Below are positions 1 to 7,653 of a stretch of DNA of 13,974 nucleotides, one piece after another. The notes below the pieces were generated by a model. The model made no database searches and was not told where the DNA came from. It saw nothing but the letters and a program-made list of their open reading frames with translations. Origin of the DNA: DATJYV01 sp035499415 (GTDB lineage: Bacteria > Bacteroidota > Ignavibacteria > UBA10030); the NCBI GenBank assembly GCA_035499415.1, contig DATJYV010000062.1:1-13974 (forward strand), written 5' to 3'. The position numbers and the translations under genes are program-made. Every line of letters begins with the position of its first letter. The stretch's first letter is position 1.

Positions 1-348
1 TTCCGTCCATTCTGCAAGGAAGGTTCTGCGGTCTCAAATTATCTGTGCCGCGTGACGCGGGCGGAATGGATCGAGGAGGGTGAGGTGCTCGCATTCCACA
101 TAGTTGCCAATCGGTTCCTCTACGGAATGGTTCGGGCCCTGGTAGGTTCGATGGTCGACGTGGCGCGAGGGAAAAAGCCGGTGGATGATTTCTTGCAGAT
201 GCTTCAATCGCCCGGGCGTTCGCGTTCTGCTCCCTCGGCGCCGGCGCTCGGCCTGGTTCTCGAGCAGGTAGATTATGAACGAAGTTCTGCTTTCAAGCAG
301 TATCAGGTTGAACCGGAGTACAGCATTATTCATGAGGAAGAGGAATGA
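1..348 (+). CDS. truA: tRNA pseudouridine synthase A, C-terminal part (5' end outside window)
   Basis: This is the C-terminal ~115 residues of TruA, which converts U38-U40 in the tRNA anticodon stem-loop to pseudouridine. The frame is open from the first base, so the gene starts upstream of the window. Recognisable family features are the F-x-K-x-G-S element at the very start (FCKEGS), the core stretch IVANRFLYGMVRALVGSMVDV, given here only as its key parts ANRFLYGMVR and LVGSM, the GKKPVDDF stretch, and the closing APALGLVLEQVDYE, where TruA proteins typically carry an AP-x-GL-x-L motif. The catalytic aspartate lies upstream and is not visible. After the conserved end there is a ~25-residue tail finishing in a run of glutamates. 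The stop is followed by 52 bases before trpD, and the two may be cotranscribed. Confidence 0.92.
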   Translation, partial: FRPFCKEGSAVSNYLCRVTRAEWIEEGEVLAFHIVANRFLYGMVRALVGSMVDVARGKKPVDDFLQMLQSPGRSRSAPSAPALGLVLEQVDYERSSAFKQYQVEPEYSIIHEEEE

Positions 349-388
349 CCGGGTCGCGGTTTCACGTTTCGGGCCGGACGGACGATCG

Positions 389-394
389 AAGGAG
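389..394 (+). promoter_or_regulatory. Strong ribosome binding site fixing the trpD start
   Basis: AAGGAG lies six bases before the ATG at 401. The trpD frame is open further upstream (to an ATG at 275 inside truA), but this site together with the family's usual N-terminus decides for 401. It is the only strong Shine-Dalgarno sequence in the trp run. Confidence 0.8.
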
Positions 395-400
395 AGGTCG

Positions 401-1411
401 ATGATCCAGAATATACTCGCGAAGTTGGCGGAGAAAAGGGACCTCACGCGCGAAGAAGCGTACGCTTCGATGAACGAGATCATGTCCGGGCAGGCGACCG
501 AGAGCCAGATTGCGGGTTTCCTCGTCGGCCTCCGGATCAAAGGGGAGACGACGGACGAAATCGTGGGCTGTGCACGGGTGATGCGAGAAAAAGCGGTGAA
601 GATAACGACGCGTCACGCCAGAGTGATCGACACGTGCGGCACGGGTGGAGATTCGTCGGGCACGTTCAACATCTCAACAACTGCCGCCATCGTGGCGAGC
701 GCTGCGGGGGCCGTGGTCGCCAAGCACGGGAATCGTTCGGTTTCCAGCAAGTGCGGAAGCGCCGACGTGCTGAAAGCGCTCGGCGTGAACATCGAAATTC
801 CACCCGAGCGGGTCTCCTCCGTCCTCGACGATGTCGGTATCACGTTCATGTTTGCTCCTCTGATGCATCAGGCAATGAAGTACGCCGTAAATGTCCGGAA
901 AGAGCTCGGTGTCAGGACGATCTTCAACATCCTGGGGCCGCTGACAAATCCCGCTGGCGCGCAGCGTCAGTTGCTCGGGGTCTTTCATCCGATGTTGACG
1001 GAGACGATGGCGGAGGTGTTGAAAGAGCTGGGGTCGGAGCATGCCCTCGTCGTTCACGGTGAGGGAGGGATCGATGAACTGTCGACGGCGGGCAGTTCCC
1101 GGGTCAGCGAACTTCGAAACGGTTCCATCACGACGTACGAACTTCGCACGTCGGATGTCGGCCTCGAACATTCCACGCTCGAGGAACTGCGGGGTACCGA
1201 CCCGGAGCATAATGCCGAGATCCTTCGCAGCGTGCTCGCGGGCAAGCGCGGCGCACCGGGAAACGTTGCCCTCCTGAACGCGGGAGCCGCTCTGTACATT
1301 TCCGGCATTGTTGTATCCGTCAAGGATGGGGTGTTGCGAGCACGAGAGGCGGTGGATTCCGGAGCGGCTGCAACGAAACTCCGTCGTTGGATTGAGGCCA
1401 CGAGAAGCTGA
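401..1411 (+). CDS. trpD: Anthranilate phosphoribosyltransferase
   Basis: TrpD transfers the phosphoribosyl group of PRPP to anthranilate, the second step of tryptophan synthesis, in the cytoplasm. The start at 401 gives 336 residues, the normal size of a stand-alone TrpD with no TrpG fusion. Visible motifs are the PRPP/pyrophosphate loop DTCGTGGD (about 77-84), NIST (90-93), the KHGNRSVSSKCGSAD stretch (about 108-122) that binds PRPP and anthranilate, and the GPLTNPA segment in the C-terminal alpha/beta domain. The N-terminal helices (IQNILAKLAEKRDLTREEA) are also typical. The open frame extends upstream to 275 within truA, but the extra residues are arginine-rich and unlike the family. The next gene starts three bases after the stop. 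No attenuator or leader peptide is visible before it, so trpD is more likely read from a promoter further upstream. Confidence 0.97.
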   Translation: MIQNILAKLAEKRDLTREEAYASMNEIMSGQATESQIAGFLVGLRIKGETTDEIVGCARVMREKAVKITTRHARVIDTCGTGGDSSGTFNISTTAAIVASAAGAVVAKHGNRSVSSKCGSADVLKALGVNIEIPPERVSSVLDDVGITFMFAPLMHQAMKYAVNVRKELGVRTIFNILGPLTNPAGAQRQLLGVFHPMLTETMAEVLKELGSEHALVVHGEGGIDELSTAGSSRVSELRNGSITTYELRTSDVGLEHSTLEELRGTDPEHNAEILRSVLAGKRGAPGNVALLNAGAALYISGIVVSVKDGVLRAREAVDSGAAATKLRRWIEATRS

Positions 1412-1414
1412 CGT

Positions 1415-2263
1415 ATGAAATCATTCAAGAAGTGGCTCAGAGATTTCTTGATCCGCAGCCGGGTTCTTGGAGCCGACCTTTCGGAAGAAGAGCTCAGAGA
1501 AGTGCTCCACGCGGGGAGGGAGAGCGGAGCGATTGGACGGACCGAGCAGGAGCTGATCACCAGCATCCTCGAGTTCTCCGACATCACGGTAAAAGAAATC
1601 ATGGTGCCGCGCCCCGACATCGTGGCACTCGACATCTCCATGCCGCGCGATGCCCTCGTGCGGAAGGTGATCGAGGAAGGGTACACGCGGCTGCCGGTCT
1701 TCCAGGGATCGATCGACCGGATCATCGGGATCATCTATACGAAGGACCTGCTGAGTTTGCTTGAGCATCGTGATTTGATTATTTTGCAGGATATTTTACG
1801 GCCGGTGTATTTCGTCCCTGAATCAAAGAAAATCAGCCAGCTCCTGCGGGAATTTCAACAGCGCAAGGTCCATCTCGGCGTCGTCGTCGACGAGTTCGGA
1901 GGGACGGAAGGGATCGTGACATTCGAGGACATCATTGAAGAGATCGTGGGTGACATTCTTGACGAGTATGATGAGGTCCATCGATCTGTCCAGACGGTTG
2001 CCGACGGCTCGACCCTCGTGGACGGAGCCCTGTCTGTCAGCGACTTTAACAGCCAATTTTCGACGAAGATTCCCGAGAACGCAGATTACGAGACCCTGGC
2101 CGGTTTTCTGAATCAAATTTCAGGAAGACTCCCGGAAGTGAATGATGAGATATCGTACGGTCGCGTGGTCTTCACCATCGTGAGCAAGAGCGCCCGGAGA
2201 ATCCGCCAGGTGAAGGTCAATCTGACGGCTCTCCCGACAGCCGGCGGCGGGATGTCGCCGTGA
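1415..2263 (+). CDS. CBS-domain protein of the CorC/HlyC (hemolysin C) family, without membrane domain
   Basis: This 282-residue soluble-looking protein has an N-terminal acidic helical part (LSEEELREVL), a CBS-domain pair at about 62-185 (KEIMVPRPDIVALD, TRLPVF, IIGIIYTKDLL, HLGVVVDEFGGTEGIVTFEDIIEEIVGDI), and a C-terminal CorC_HlyC domain at about 196-272. Known families with this end are E. coli CorC/YbeX and the larger CNNM/GldE proteins. CBS pairs bind adenosine nucleotides, and the family is linked to magnesium/cobalt homeostasis or membrane integrity. The DUF21 transmembrane domain of CNNM/GldE is absent, and the start only three bases after trpD leaves no room for one. The length matches CorC (about 290 residues). 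No strong ribosome binding site is seen, so coupling to trpD is likely. Its position between trpD and trpC is odd, and the sequence shows no enzymatic link to tryptophan. The family assignment is confident; the cellular role is not. Confidence 0.88.
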   Translation: MKSFKKWLRDFLIRSRVLGADLSEEELREVLHAGRESGAIGRTEQELITSILEFSDITVKEIMVPRPDIVALDISMPRDALVRKVIEEGYTRLPVFQGSIDRIIGIIYTKDLLSLLEHRDLIILQDILRPVYFVPESKKISQLLREFQQRKVHLGVVVDEFGGTEGIVTFEDIIEEIVGDILDEYDEVHRSVQTVADGSTLVDGALSVSDFNSQFSTKIPENADYETLAGFLNQISGRLPEVNDEISYGRVVFTIVSKSARRIRQVKVNLTALPTAGGGMSP

Positions 2264-3039
2264 ATTTCCTCGAGCGAATGCTCGCCGAAAAGAGGGCCGA
2301 GGTGGCGAAAGCCAAAATGGCTCTTCCGCTCTCTGCCATCAAGGAACAATCGGCGTCGGTCAAAGTCGAACGTTCCTTTCTTGGTGTTCTTCGCGCGGCA
2401 CCGTTTTCCCTTATTGCGGAGGTGAAGAAAGCGTCGCCGTCGAAAGGGATTCTTGTAAAGGAATTCCACCCGGATGAACTTGCGGAGGAATTTGAGCAGG
2501 GAGGCGCGACTGCTCTCTCCGTCCTGACGGACGCGAGTTTCTTCCTCGGCGCAAAGGAGTTTGTCCGCCTCGCAAAGCGCCGCACGAAATTGCCGGCGCT
2601 CCGCAAGGACTTCATCATCGACGAGTACCAGATCTACGAATCTCTTGTTCTCGGCGCCGACGCCATCCTCCTCATCGTACGCATTCTCTCCGCCCGGCAG
2701 CTCGAGAACTTCTCGTTCCTCGCTTCGAGCCTCGGTCTCGATGTTTTGGTAGAAGCCCACAGTGAGGCGGAGGTGGAAGCCGCCAATGCCATCCAGGCAA
2801 ACATTATCGGCGTGAACAATCGCGACCTGGAGACATTCGAGGTCTCCCTGGACCATTCCATCGCGCTCCGCCCCGCAATCCATCCGGGCGCCTACACCAT
2901 CAGCGAGAGCGGAATTCAATCTGCGGACGACATCGCGCGATTACGAAACGCGGGATTTCACGGGGTCCTTGTCGGTGAAGGCGTGGCGGCGCGTCCGGAC
3001 CGGATAGCAGCCATTCACGAATTAATTCGTACGGGCTGA
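2260..3039 (+). CDS. trpC: Indole-3-glycerol phosphate synthase
   Basis: TrpC closes the ring of carboxyphenylamino-deoxyribulose 5-phosphate to indole-3-glycerol phosphate. This is a 259-residue single-domain (beta/alpha)8 barrel, not fused to TrpF. Expected active-site residues are present: E54 and K56 in IAEVKKASPSKG, the general acid K116 in ALRKDF, E165 in LVEAH, N186 in GVNNRDL, and E216-S217 in ISESGI. These assignments come from motif comparison with archaeal IGPS. The start is a GTG at 2260 that overlaps the TGA of the CBS gene in a GTGA arrangement, so termination and reinitiation are probably coupled. The trpC stop is followed two bases later by the trpF start. Confidence 0.97.
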   Translation: MNFLERMLAEKRAEVAKAKMALPLSAIKEQSASVKVERSFLGVLRAAPFSLIAEVKKASPSKGILVKEFHPDELAEEFEQGGATALSVLTDASFFLGAKEFVRLAKRRTKLPALRKDFIIDEYQIYESLVLGADAILLIVRILSARQLENFSFLASSLGLDVLVEAHSEAEVEAANAIQANIIGVNNRDLETFEVSLDHSIALRPAIHPGAYTISESGIQSADDIARLRNAGFHGVLVGEGVAARPDRIAAIHELIRTG

Positions 3040-3041
3040 CC

Positions 3042-3686
3042 GTGCAGGATCTCTTCGTTAAGTTCTGCGGCATCACGAATCTCGAGGATGCCAGGTTCGC
3101 AGCGTCCCTTGGCGCCGATGCGGTCGGGTTCATTTTCTATCCTCAAAGCGAGCGCTATGTCGATCCGCAGAAGGCCGCCGAGATTGTCGCGCGTCTGCCC
3201 GAACATGTGTCGAAGATCGGCGTGTTCGTGAACGCATCGAAAAGTGAAATCCTCGATGTCGTGGGGAGTGTCAAGCTCAGTGCCGTTCAGCTCTACGGCA
3301 AGGAAGGGCCCGACGACCTCGTGAATTTTGAAACCAGCGTCATCAAAGTTTTCCGAGTTGACCCGACGTTCGACGTGGAGCGAATGAAAAACTATATCGT
3401 TGACGCGTTCCTTCTCGACACGTACCATGCCGGGTTGTACGGCGGGTCGGGAAAGACATTCGACTGGAACATCGCCGTGAAAGCAAAGGAATATGGGAAG
3501 ATCATTCTCTCAGGAGGCCTGAATCCCGACAATATCGAAGCGGCGATAAGGTTGGTCCAGCCGTACGGAGTCGACGTGAGCAGCGGCGTCGAACGGGCTC
3601 CAGGAAAAAAGGATCGGGAGAAAATGAGGGACTTCATCTCCCGTGCCCGTAACGCGAACCTGATCTATAATGTCGATACGGAATGA
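3042..3686 (+). CDS. trpF: Phosphoribosylanthranilate isomerase
   Basis: TrpF catalyses the Amadori rearrangement of phosphoribosylanthranilate, supplying the substrate of TrpC. It is a 214-residue stand-alone barrel of normal size. The general base cysteine is C9 in KFCGITNLEDA, and the general acid aspartate is D126 in FLLDT, followed by the GGSGKTFDW loop. The phosphate-binding segments LSGGLNPDNI (156-165) and VDVSSGVE are present. It begins with GTG two bases after trpC and has no clear ribosome binding site. Its last codons overlap trpB in an ATGA arrangement. Separate TrpC and TrpF genes contrast with the fused enzyme of enteric bacteria. Confidence 0.97.
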   Translation: MQDLFVKFCGITNLEDARFAASLGADAVGFIFYPQSERYVDPQKAAEIVARLPEHVSKIGVFVNASKSEILDVVGSVKLSAVQLYGKEGPDDLVNFETSVIKVFRVDPTFDVERMKNYIVDAFLLDTYHAGLYGGSGKTFDWNIAVKAKEYGKIILSGGLNPDNIEAAIRLVQPYGVDVSSGVERAPGKKDREKMRDFISRARNANLIYNVDTE

Positions 3687-4888
3687 AGGAAAGCAGTTCC
3701 ATCCTTGGCCCTCTGCCGGATTCCTCGGGACATTTTGGTGTCTATGGGGGAAGCTACGTTCCGGAAACGCTCGTGGGCGCGGCGACCGAGCTGGCGCGTG
3801 AGTACGGTCGCGTCAAGGAGGACCGGGCCTTCCAAGCAGAGCTTGCCGGCTACCTTCGCGATTTCGTGGGGAGACCGACGCCGCTCTATTTCGCCGAACG
3901 GCTCTCGCTCCACCTGGGTGGAGCTAAGATTTATCTCAAGCGCGAAGACCTTTGTCACACCGGCGCGCACAAGATCAATAACACCGTGGGCCAGATCCTG
4001 CTTGCCCGGCGCCTCGGCAAGCAGCGGGTGATTGCGGAGACGGGAGCGGGTCAACACGGCGTTGCAACGGCGACTGTTTGCGCACGGTTTGGAATGAACT
4101 GCACGGTGTACATGGGTGAAGAGGATATGGGGCGTCAGGCACCCAACGTGGACCGGATGAGGCTTCTGGGGGCGGAGGTTCGGTGCGTCAAGGCGGGAAG
4201 CCGGACGTTGAAGGATGCGACGAGCGAGGCGATCCGCGATTGGGTGACCAACGTCGAGTCAACCTTCTACATCATCGGCTCGGTCGTCGGGATGCATCCG
4301 TATCCCATGATCGTTCGCGATTTTCAGCGCATCATTGGAATCGAAACGAAGGACCAGATTCGGAAGAGAGAGGGGCGCCTGCCGGATACCATCGTTGCAT
4401 GTGTCGGCGGGGGAAGCAATTCGATCGGAATGTTTCATGCCTTCCTGGATGAGAAGCCCGCTGTACGACTGGTGGGAGTCGAGGCGGCGGGACTCGGTCT
4501 GAATTCCGGAAAACATGCCGCAACGCTGACGGCCGGATCGCCCGGCGTCCTTCATGGCGCCATGCAGTATCTGCTCCAGGATTCAGACGGGCAGGTGATG
4601 GTCGCACATTCGATTTCTGCGGGGCTCGACTACCCGGGTGTCGGACCGGAGCACTCGTATCTCAAAGATTCCGGACGCGTCGAATACGAATCGGCCACGG
4701 ATGAGGAGGCGCTCGCCGCATTCCATCTCCTTGCAAAGCTCGAGGGAATCATCCCCGCCCTGGAGTCTGCCCACGCAATCGCGTACGTGATGCGTCAACC
4801 GGGACGGAGCGGAGAAACAGCGATCGTCAATCTCTCCGGTCGCGGCGACAAAGATCTTGCGACCGTCCTGGGGCGTCGAAAGCCGTAA
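3683..4888 (+). CDS. trpB: Tryptophan synthase beta chain (canonical TrpB1 type)
   Basis: TrpB condenses indole with L-serine, using PLP, to give tryptophan. The protein is 401 residues, the usual TrpB1 length. The PLP lysine is K97 in HTGAHKINN, with KREDL just before it, the catalytic glutamate E119 lies in ETGAGQHG, the phosphate cup is GGGSNSIGMF (242-251), and S385 in NLSGRGDKD contacts the pyridine nitrogen. The YMGEEDMGRQAPNV segment and the COMM-type region are those of the form that works with TrpA, not of the divergent TrpB2 class. The start ATG overlaps the trpF stop. No trpA follows; a convergent glycosyltransferase gene ends 19 bases away. TrpA is therefore presumably encoded elsewhere, as the sequence gives no sign that TrpB has become independent of it. 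Confidence 0.98.
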   Translation: MKESSSILGPLPDSSGHFGVYGGSYVPETLVGAATELAREYGRVKEDRAFQAELAGYLRDFVGRPTPLYFAERLSLHLGGAKIYLKREDLCHTGAHKINNTVGQILLARRLGKQRVIAETGAGQHGVATATVCARFGMNCTVYMGEEDMGRQAPNVDRMRLLGAEVRCVKAGSRTLKDATSEAIRDWVTNVESTFYIIGSVVGMHPYPMIVRDFQRIIGIETKDQIRKREGRLPDTIVACVGGGSNSIGMFHAFLDEKPAVRLVGVEAAGLGLNSGKHAATLTAGSPGVLHGAMQYLLQDSDGQVMVAHSISAGLDYPGVGPEHSYLKDSGRVEYESATDEEALAAFHLLAKLEGIIPALESAHAIAYVMRQPGRSGETAIVNLSGRGDKDLATVLGRRKP

Positions 4889-4894
4889 CGCCCT

Positions 4895-4907
4895 GCGTGG
4901 TTCACGC
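4895..4907. terminator. Small hairpin in the convergent gap after trpB (possible bidirectional terminator)
   Basis: GCGTG-GTT-CACGC forms a perfect five-base stem with a three-base loop and occupies most of the 19 bases between the trpB stop and the end of the convergent glycosyltransferase gene. There is no T-run on either side, so it is not a textbook intrinsic terminator. Its position is the main argument for a role. Confidence 0.3.
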
Positions 4908-6095
4908 TCACAACCCGAACGATCCTCGAAATATTTCCAGCGTTTTTTCCGCCGTTTTTCTCCAGTTAAACAACTGCGCGCGAATGAGTCCGCGCCCCCG
5001 CAGTTCGCTTCTGAGCGAGGGAGTGTCGAGCAGCCGCCTCATGTTTGCCGACAGGGCTTCGATGTCAAGGGGGTCGACCATGATTCCCGCATCGCCGACG
5101 ACCTCGGGCAATGACGATTTGTTCGAAGAGATCACGGGCGTCCCGCAAGCCATCGCTTCAAGCGGCGGGTAGCCGAATCCTTCGTAGAGGGACGGATAGA
5201 CAAAAATTGTGGCGAGAGAGTAGAGCGCCGGAAGGTCGGCGTGTGCGGCAAATCCCACATACTTCACTGATTTTCCAAGGCCCAGATCCTCGATACTGCT
5301 GATGATTGACTCGGAGTACCATCCGCGTCCGCCAACGAACACGAGGGGGAAAGCTTCCCGCGTCTCCTCCGAGAGGCGGGAATAAGCGGTCGCAAGTGTG
5401 ACGACATTTTTTCTCGGTTCGATGGTCCCGACACAAAGGATGAACGATGCCGGCAACGAGTATCGCCGTCGGACGGATTCCAGAACGTTCGCGTCCTTGA
5501 CCGGAGCGAACGATTCGTCGACGCTGAGAGAAACGACGGAAATTCTCCGGGGGTCGCCGCCGTAGAATTTCAAGAAGTCCCGGCTGGTCGACTCTGAATC
5601 GACGATGATCCGATCCGCGGCCGCAACCACGTTCTTGCAGAATAGATGCTGCCACATGCGCATCTTGGGCGTGAACGTTTCCGGAACAACGGCCGAAGCC
5701 ACGTCATGCACGGTCGCGACGTATCGTGCGGTTCGTTTCGAGCCGGCTCTTGGGTTGACGGCAGAAGACAGCGGTAATCGGTCGAAGAGCAGCGACGTGA
5801 CAGATTCCACGGGAAGGACAAAACCCGGAGAGAAAAAAAGGTCGATCTTTTCGCGGCGTAGATACCGGGGCAGAAGGACGTTTTCCCACCAGCGATTTCG
5901 GAACATTCTCTCGTAACCCGGGATCAGGACCTTCCGGAGATTTGCGGCTTCGATCTGAGGGTTCGGCTCCACAAGGAAGAGCGTATACGTATTATCCGGG
6001 TCGATGCTCAGGAGGGAACGGACCAGACGCTCGGCGTAAGTCCCCACGCCGGACCTTGAATGAATTATCAGCCGACCGTCAATTGCGATACGCAC
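4908..6095 (-). CDS. Glycosyltransferase family 4 (GT-B fold), surface polysaccharide
   Basis: This 395-residue retaining glycosyltransferase probably transfers a sugar from a nucleotide donor to a growing lipid-linked glycan on the cytoplasmic face. It has an N-terminal GT-B half (MRIAIDGRLI, with the glycine-rich SGVGTYAERL loop at 15-24 and TVHDVASAVVPETF at 128-141) and a C-terminal Glycos_transf_1 domain with VGTIEPRKN (222-230, R228-K229 contacting the donor phosphate). The E-x7-E motif runs from E305 to E313 (EGFGYPPLE), followed by AMACGTPV. No signal peptide or membrane segment is seen. The start is a GTG 18 bases after the flippase stop, with no clear ribosome binding site, so it is read as the last gene of the gmd-flippase-GT unit. 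The donor and linkage cannot be told; mannose-type donors are plausible given gmd in the same operon. Confidence 0.9.
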   Translation of the reverse strand: MRIAIDGRLIIHSRSGVGTYAERLVRSLLSIDPDNTYTLFLVEPNPQIEAANLRKVLIPGYERMFRNRWWENVLLPRYLRREKIDLFFSPGFVLPVESVTSLLFDRLPLSSAVNPRAGSKRTARYVATVHDVASAVVPETFTPKMRMWQHLFCKNVVAAADRIIVDSESTSRDFLKFYGGDPRRISVVSLSVDESFAPVKDANVLESVRRRYSLPASFILCVGTIEPRKNVVTLATAYSRLSEETREAFPLVFVGGRGWYSESIISSIEDLGLGKSVKYVGFAAHADLPALYSLATIFVYPSLYEGFGYPPLEAMACGTPVISSNKSSLPEVVGDAGIMVDPLDIEALSANMRRLLDTPSLRSELRGRGLIRAQLFNWRKTAEKTLEIFRGSFGL

Positions 6096-6113
6096 TGTTT
6101 GGCAGTATCCGAA

Positions 6114-7583
6114 TCATGAGGATTGGATCATTTTCTCTCCACCCAAAAGAAATCGGAGATCTCGCGCGGAGAAAGCTCTCAGCGAAACTGCAACCAGAAG
6201 GAACGCGAGGGTTCCGCACGTCAATCGAGCGGGCAGCCAGAGATGCGGCGTGAGCGCCAGAACGCCGGCGGTCAACGCGGCAGCGCACGCCAGCTTGGGG
6301 AGCAGGTGTTTCTCCAGGATCGAACCGGTCGTCTTTCGTATTCGGTAGCTCAGAAGGCACAGGCCGAGAAACTCCGTCGCAACGGTCACGATCGATGCCC
6401 CGTTCTGTGCAAGCCTCGGAATGAGTAGAAAATCCGTCGTCACGCTGAAGATGACGTTAATGATGACGACGCGCAGAACGAACGATTGCTCGTCCATCGC
6501 GCCGAGAACATTCCCGAACAAGTTGGTCAGAAAGACGATGGGGATGAACCAGATGAGGATCGCGAGACACGTACCGGCGGATCGAAACTCTTCCGAAAAG
6601 AGGAATGAAACGATTTCGTCGGCGCACATGAATCCGACGACGGCAATGAGCGTTCCCGCCAGAAGGAGATACGATGCGCTCTTGTGGATGATGCCTGCGA
6701 CCTCTTCCGGGCGGGAACGGAAGTTCTGGCTGGCGAAGGGAAATACCGCGCCCGTGACAGCGGCGGTGACCATCATCAGCGGGAGGATGAGGTTGTACGC
6801 GGCCCGGTAGATTCCCGCTGCTTGATTGCCGATGAGCTTCGACACGAGAACGGTGTCAAAATTAAAGTAGACGGAGACGAAAATGGTGGTGAGTGCGAAC
6901 GGAAGTGATTCGCGCAGTGCGCTTGCCAGGGCCGCGGGTGAAAAGAAGAACCGGACGAGGAAGAAACGGAAGCGGATAAAAATGAAAGTTGCGCCCACGG
7001 CGACGAGATTGACGAGAATCAGGCCTGCAAGCAGCGTTGGCAATGGACTCTTCGCAAGGACGCATACGATGGTCACGAGGAACTCCGCTCCCCGGGCGGA
7101 CGTGAATACCATCGCCTCCAACCGGACACGATTCAGTGACCTGAACACGGCATTGAAACTATTCCAAAAGGTTCTGAGGATGATGACTGCGCCGGCGAGG
7201 AGGACCACCGTGAAACTCTCCGTTCCGGTGGATTCAAGAATCGTGCTGACGACCAGCACCAACAAAAAAACAAGGATGCCGAGAATCGTTTTGGCTCCCA
7301 GGACGGTCGCGAGGGATTCCGCGGTCCTGTTCCGGTCGTGACGGGCGGCGTCACGCATCAGCACGACATCGAGTCCCATATCGCAGAAAGGGATGAAGAG
7401 CGACGTCAGCGCGAAGCCGTAATTGAAAAGTCCGAATCGCACCGTGCCCAACTCGTTTGCGAGCATGACGGCGGAGACGAATCCGGCGGCTTTTGTGAGA
7501 AGCTGAAACCCGAAAATCAGAGTGGAATTGCGGACAACGGATTGGACGGTGATGGTCGAACCGGGAGCGGAGGGCTCGGGCAC
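6114..7583 (-). CDS. Polysaccharide flippase, Wzx-like (MOP/MATE superfamily)
   Basis: This 489-residue integral membrane protein has about 13-14 hydrophobic segments spread along its whole length, as in Wzx/RfbX O-antigen and exopolysaccharide flippases. Their known role is to move undecaprenyl-linked oligosaccharide units across the inner membrane. The N-terminal block (NSTLIFGFQLLTKAAGF followed by LANELGTVRFGLFNYGFA) is the Polysacc_synt signature, where an amphipathic first helix with Leu-Gly-x-x-x-x-Gly-x-x-x-Y/F is usual. Charged residues in the early part, such as D and R in LMRDAARHDR, lie in a cytoplasmic loop. The start is a GTG at 7583; no ATG, GTG or TTG occurs in this frame between it and the end of gmd, and no good ribosome binding site precedes it. 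Next in the operon is the glycosyltransferase. Substrate specificity cannot be read from the sequence. Confidence 0.9.
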   Translation of the reverse strand: MPEPSAPGSTITVQSVVRNSTLIFGFQLLTKAAGFVSAVMLANELGTVRFGLFNYGFALTSLFIPFCDMGLDVVLMRDAARHDRNRTAESLATVLGAKTILGILVFLLVLVVSTILESTGTESFTVVLLAGAVIILRTFWNSFNAVFRSLNRVRLEAMVFTSARGAEFLVTIVCVLAKSPLPTLLAGLILVNLVAVGATFIFIRFRFFLVRFFFSPAALASALRESLPFALTTIFVSVYFNFDTVLVSKLIGNQAAGIYRAAYNLILPLMMVTAAVTGAVFPFASQNFRSRPEEVAGIIHKSASYLLLAGTLIAVVGFMCADEIVSFLFSEEFRSAGTCLAILIWFIPIVFLTNLFGNVLGAMDEQSFVLRVVIINVIFSVTTDFLLIPRLAQNGASIVTVATEFLGLCLLSYRIRKTTGSILEKHLLPKLACAAALTAGVLALTPHLWLPARLTCGTLAFLLVAVSLRAFSARDLRFLLGGEKMIQSS

Positions 7584-7653
7584 GGAATCGAAATGATGTG
7601 GGGGGAAAAAACGATTGTCGGGGGGCGGCGGAGATTCGGCGGATGCGACGACG
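7584..7653 (-). other. Short gap between gmd and the flippase gene, with G6 and A6 tracts
   Basis: The plus strand shows six G (7600-7605) directly followed by six A (7606-7611), and a second run of six G at 7620-7625. On the transcribed strand these are C and T runs just before the flippase GTG. No hairpin precedes the T run, so I do not call a terminator; cotranscription of gmd and the flippase is likely. Confidence 0.4.

Noticed and set aside
275..400. Upstream extension of trpD into truA
   Set aside because: The extra residues do not fit the TrpD family, and AAGGAG six bases before 401 marks the start.
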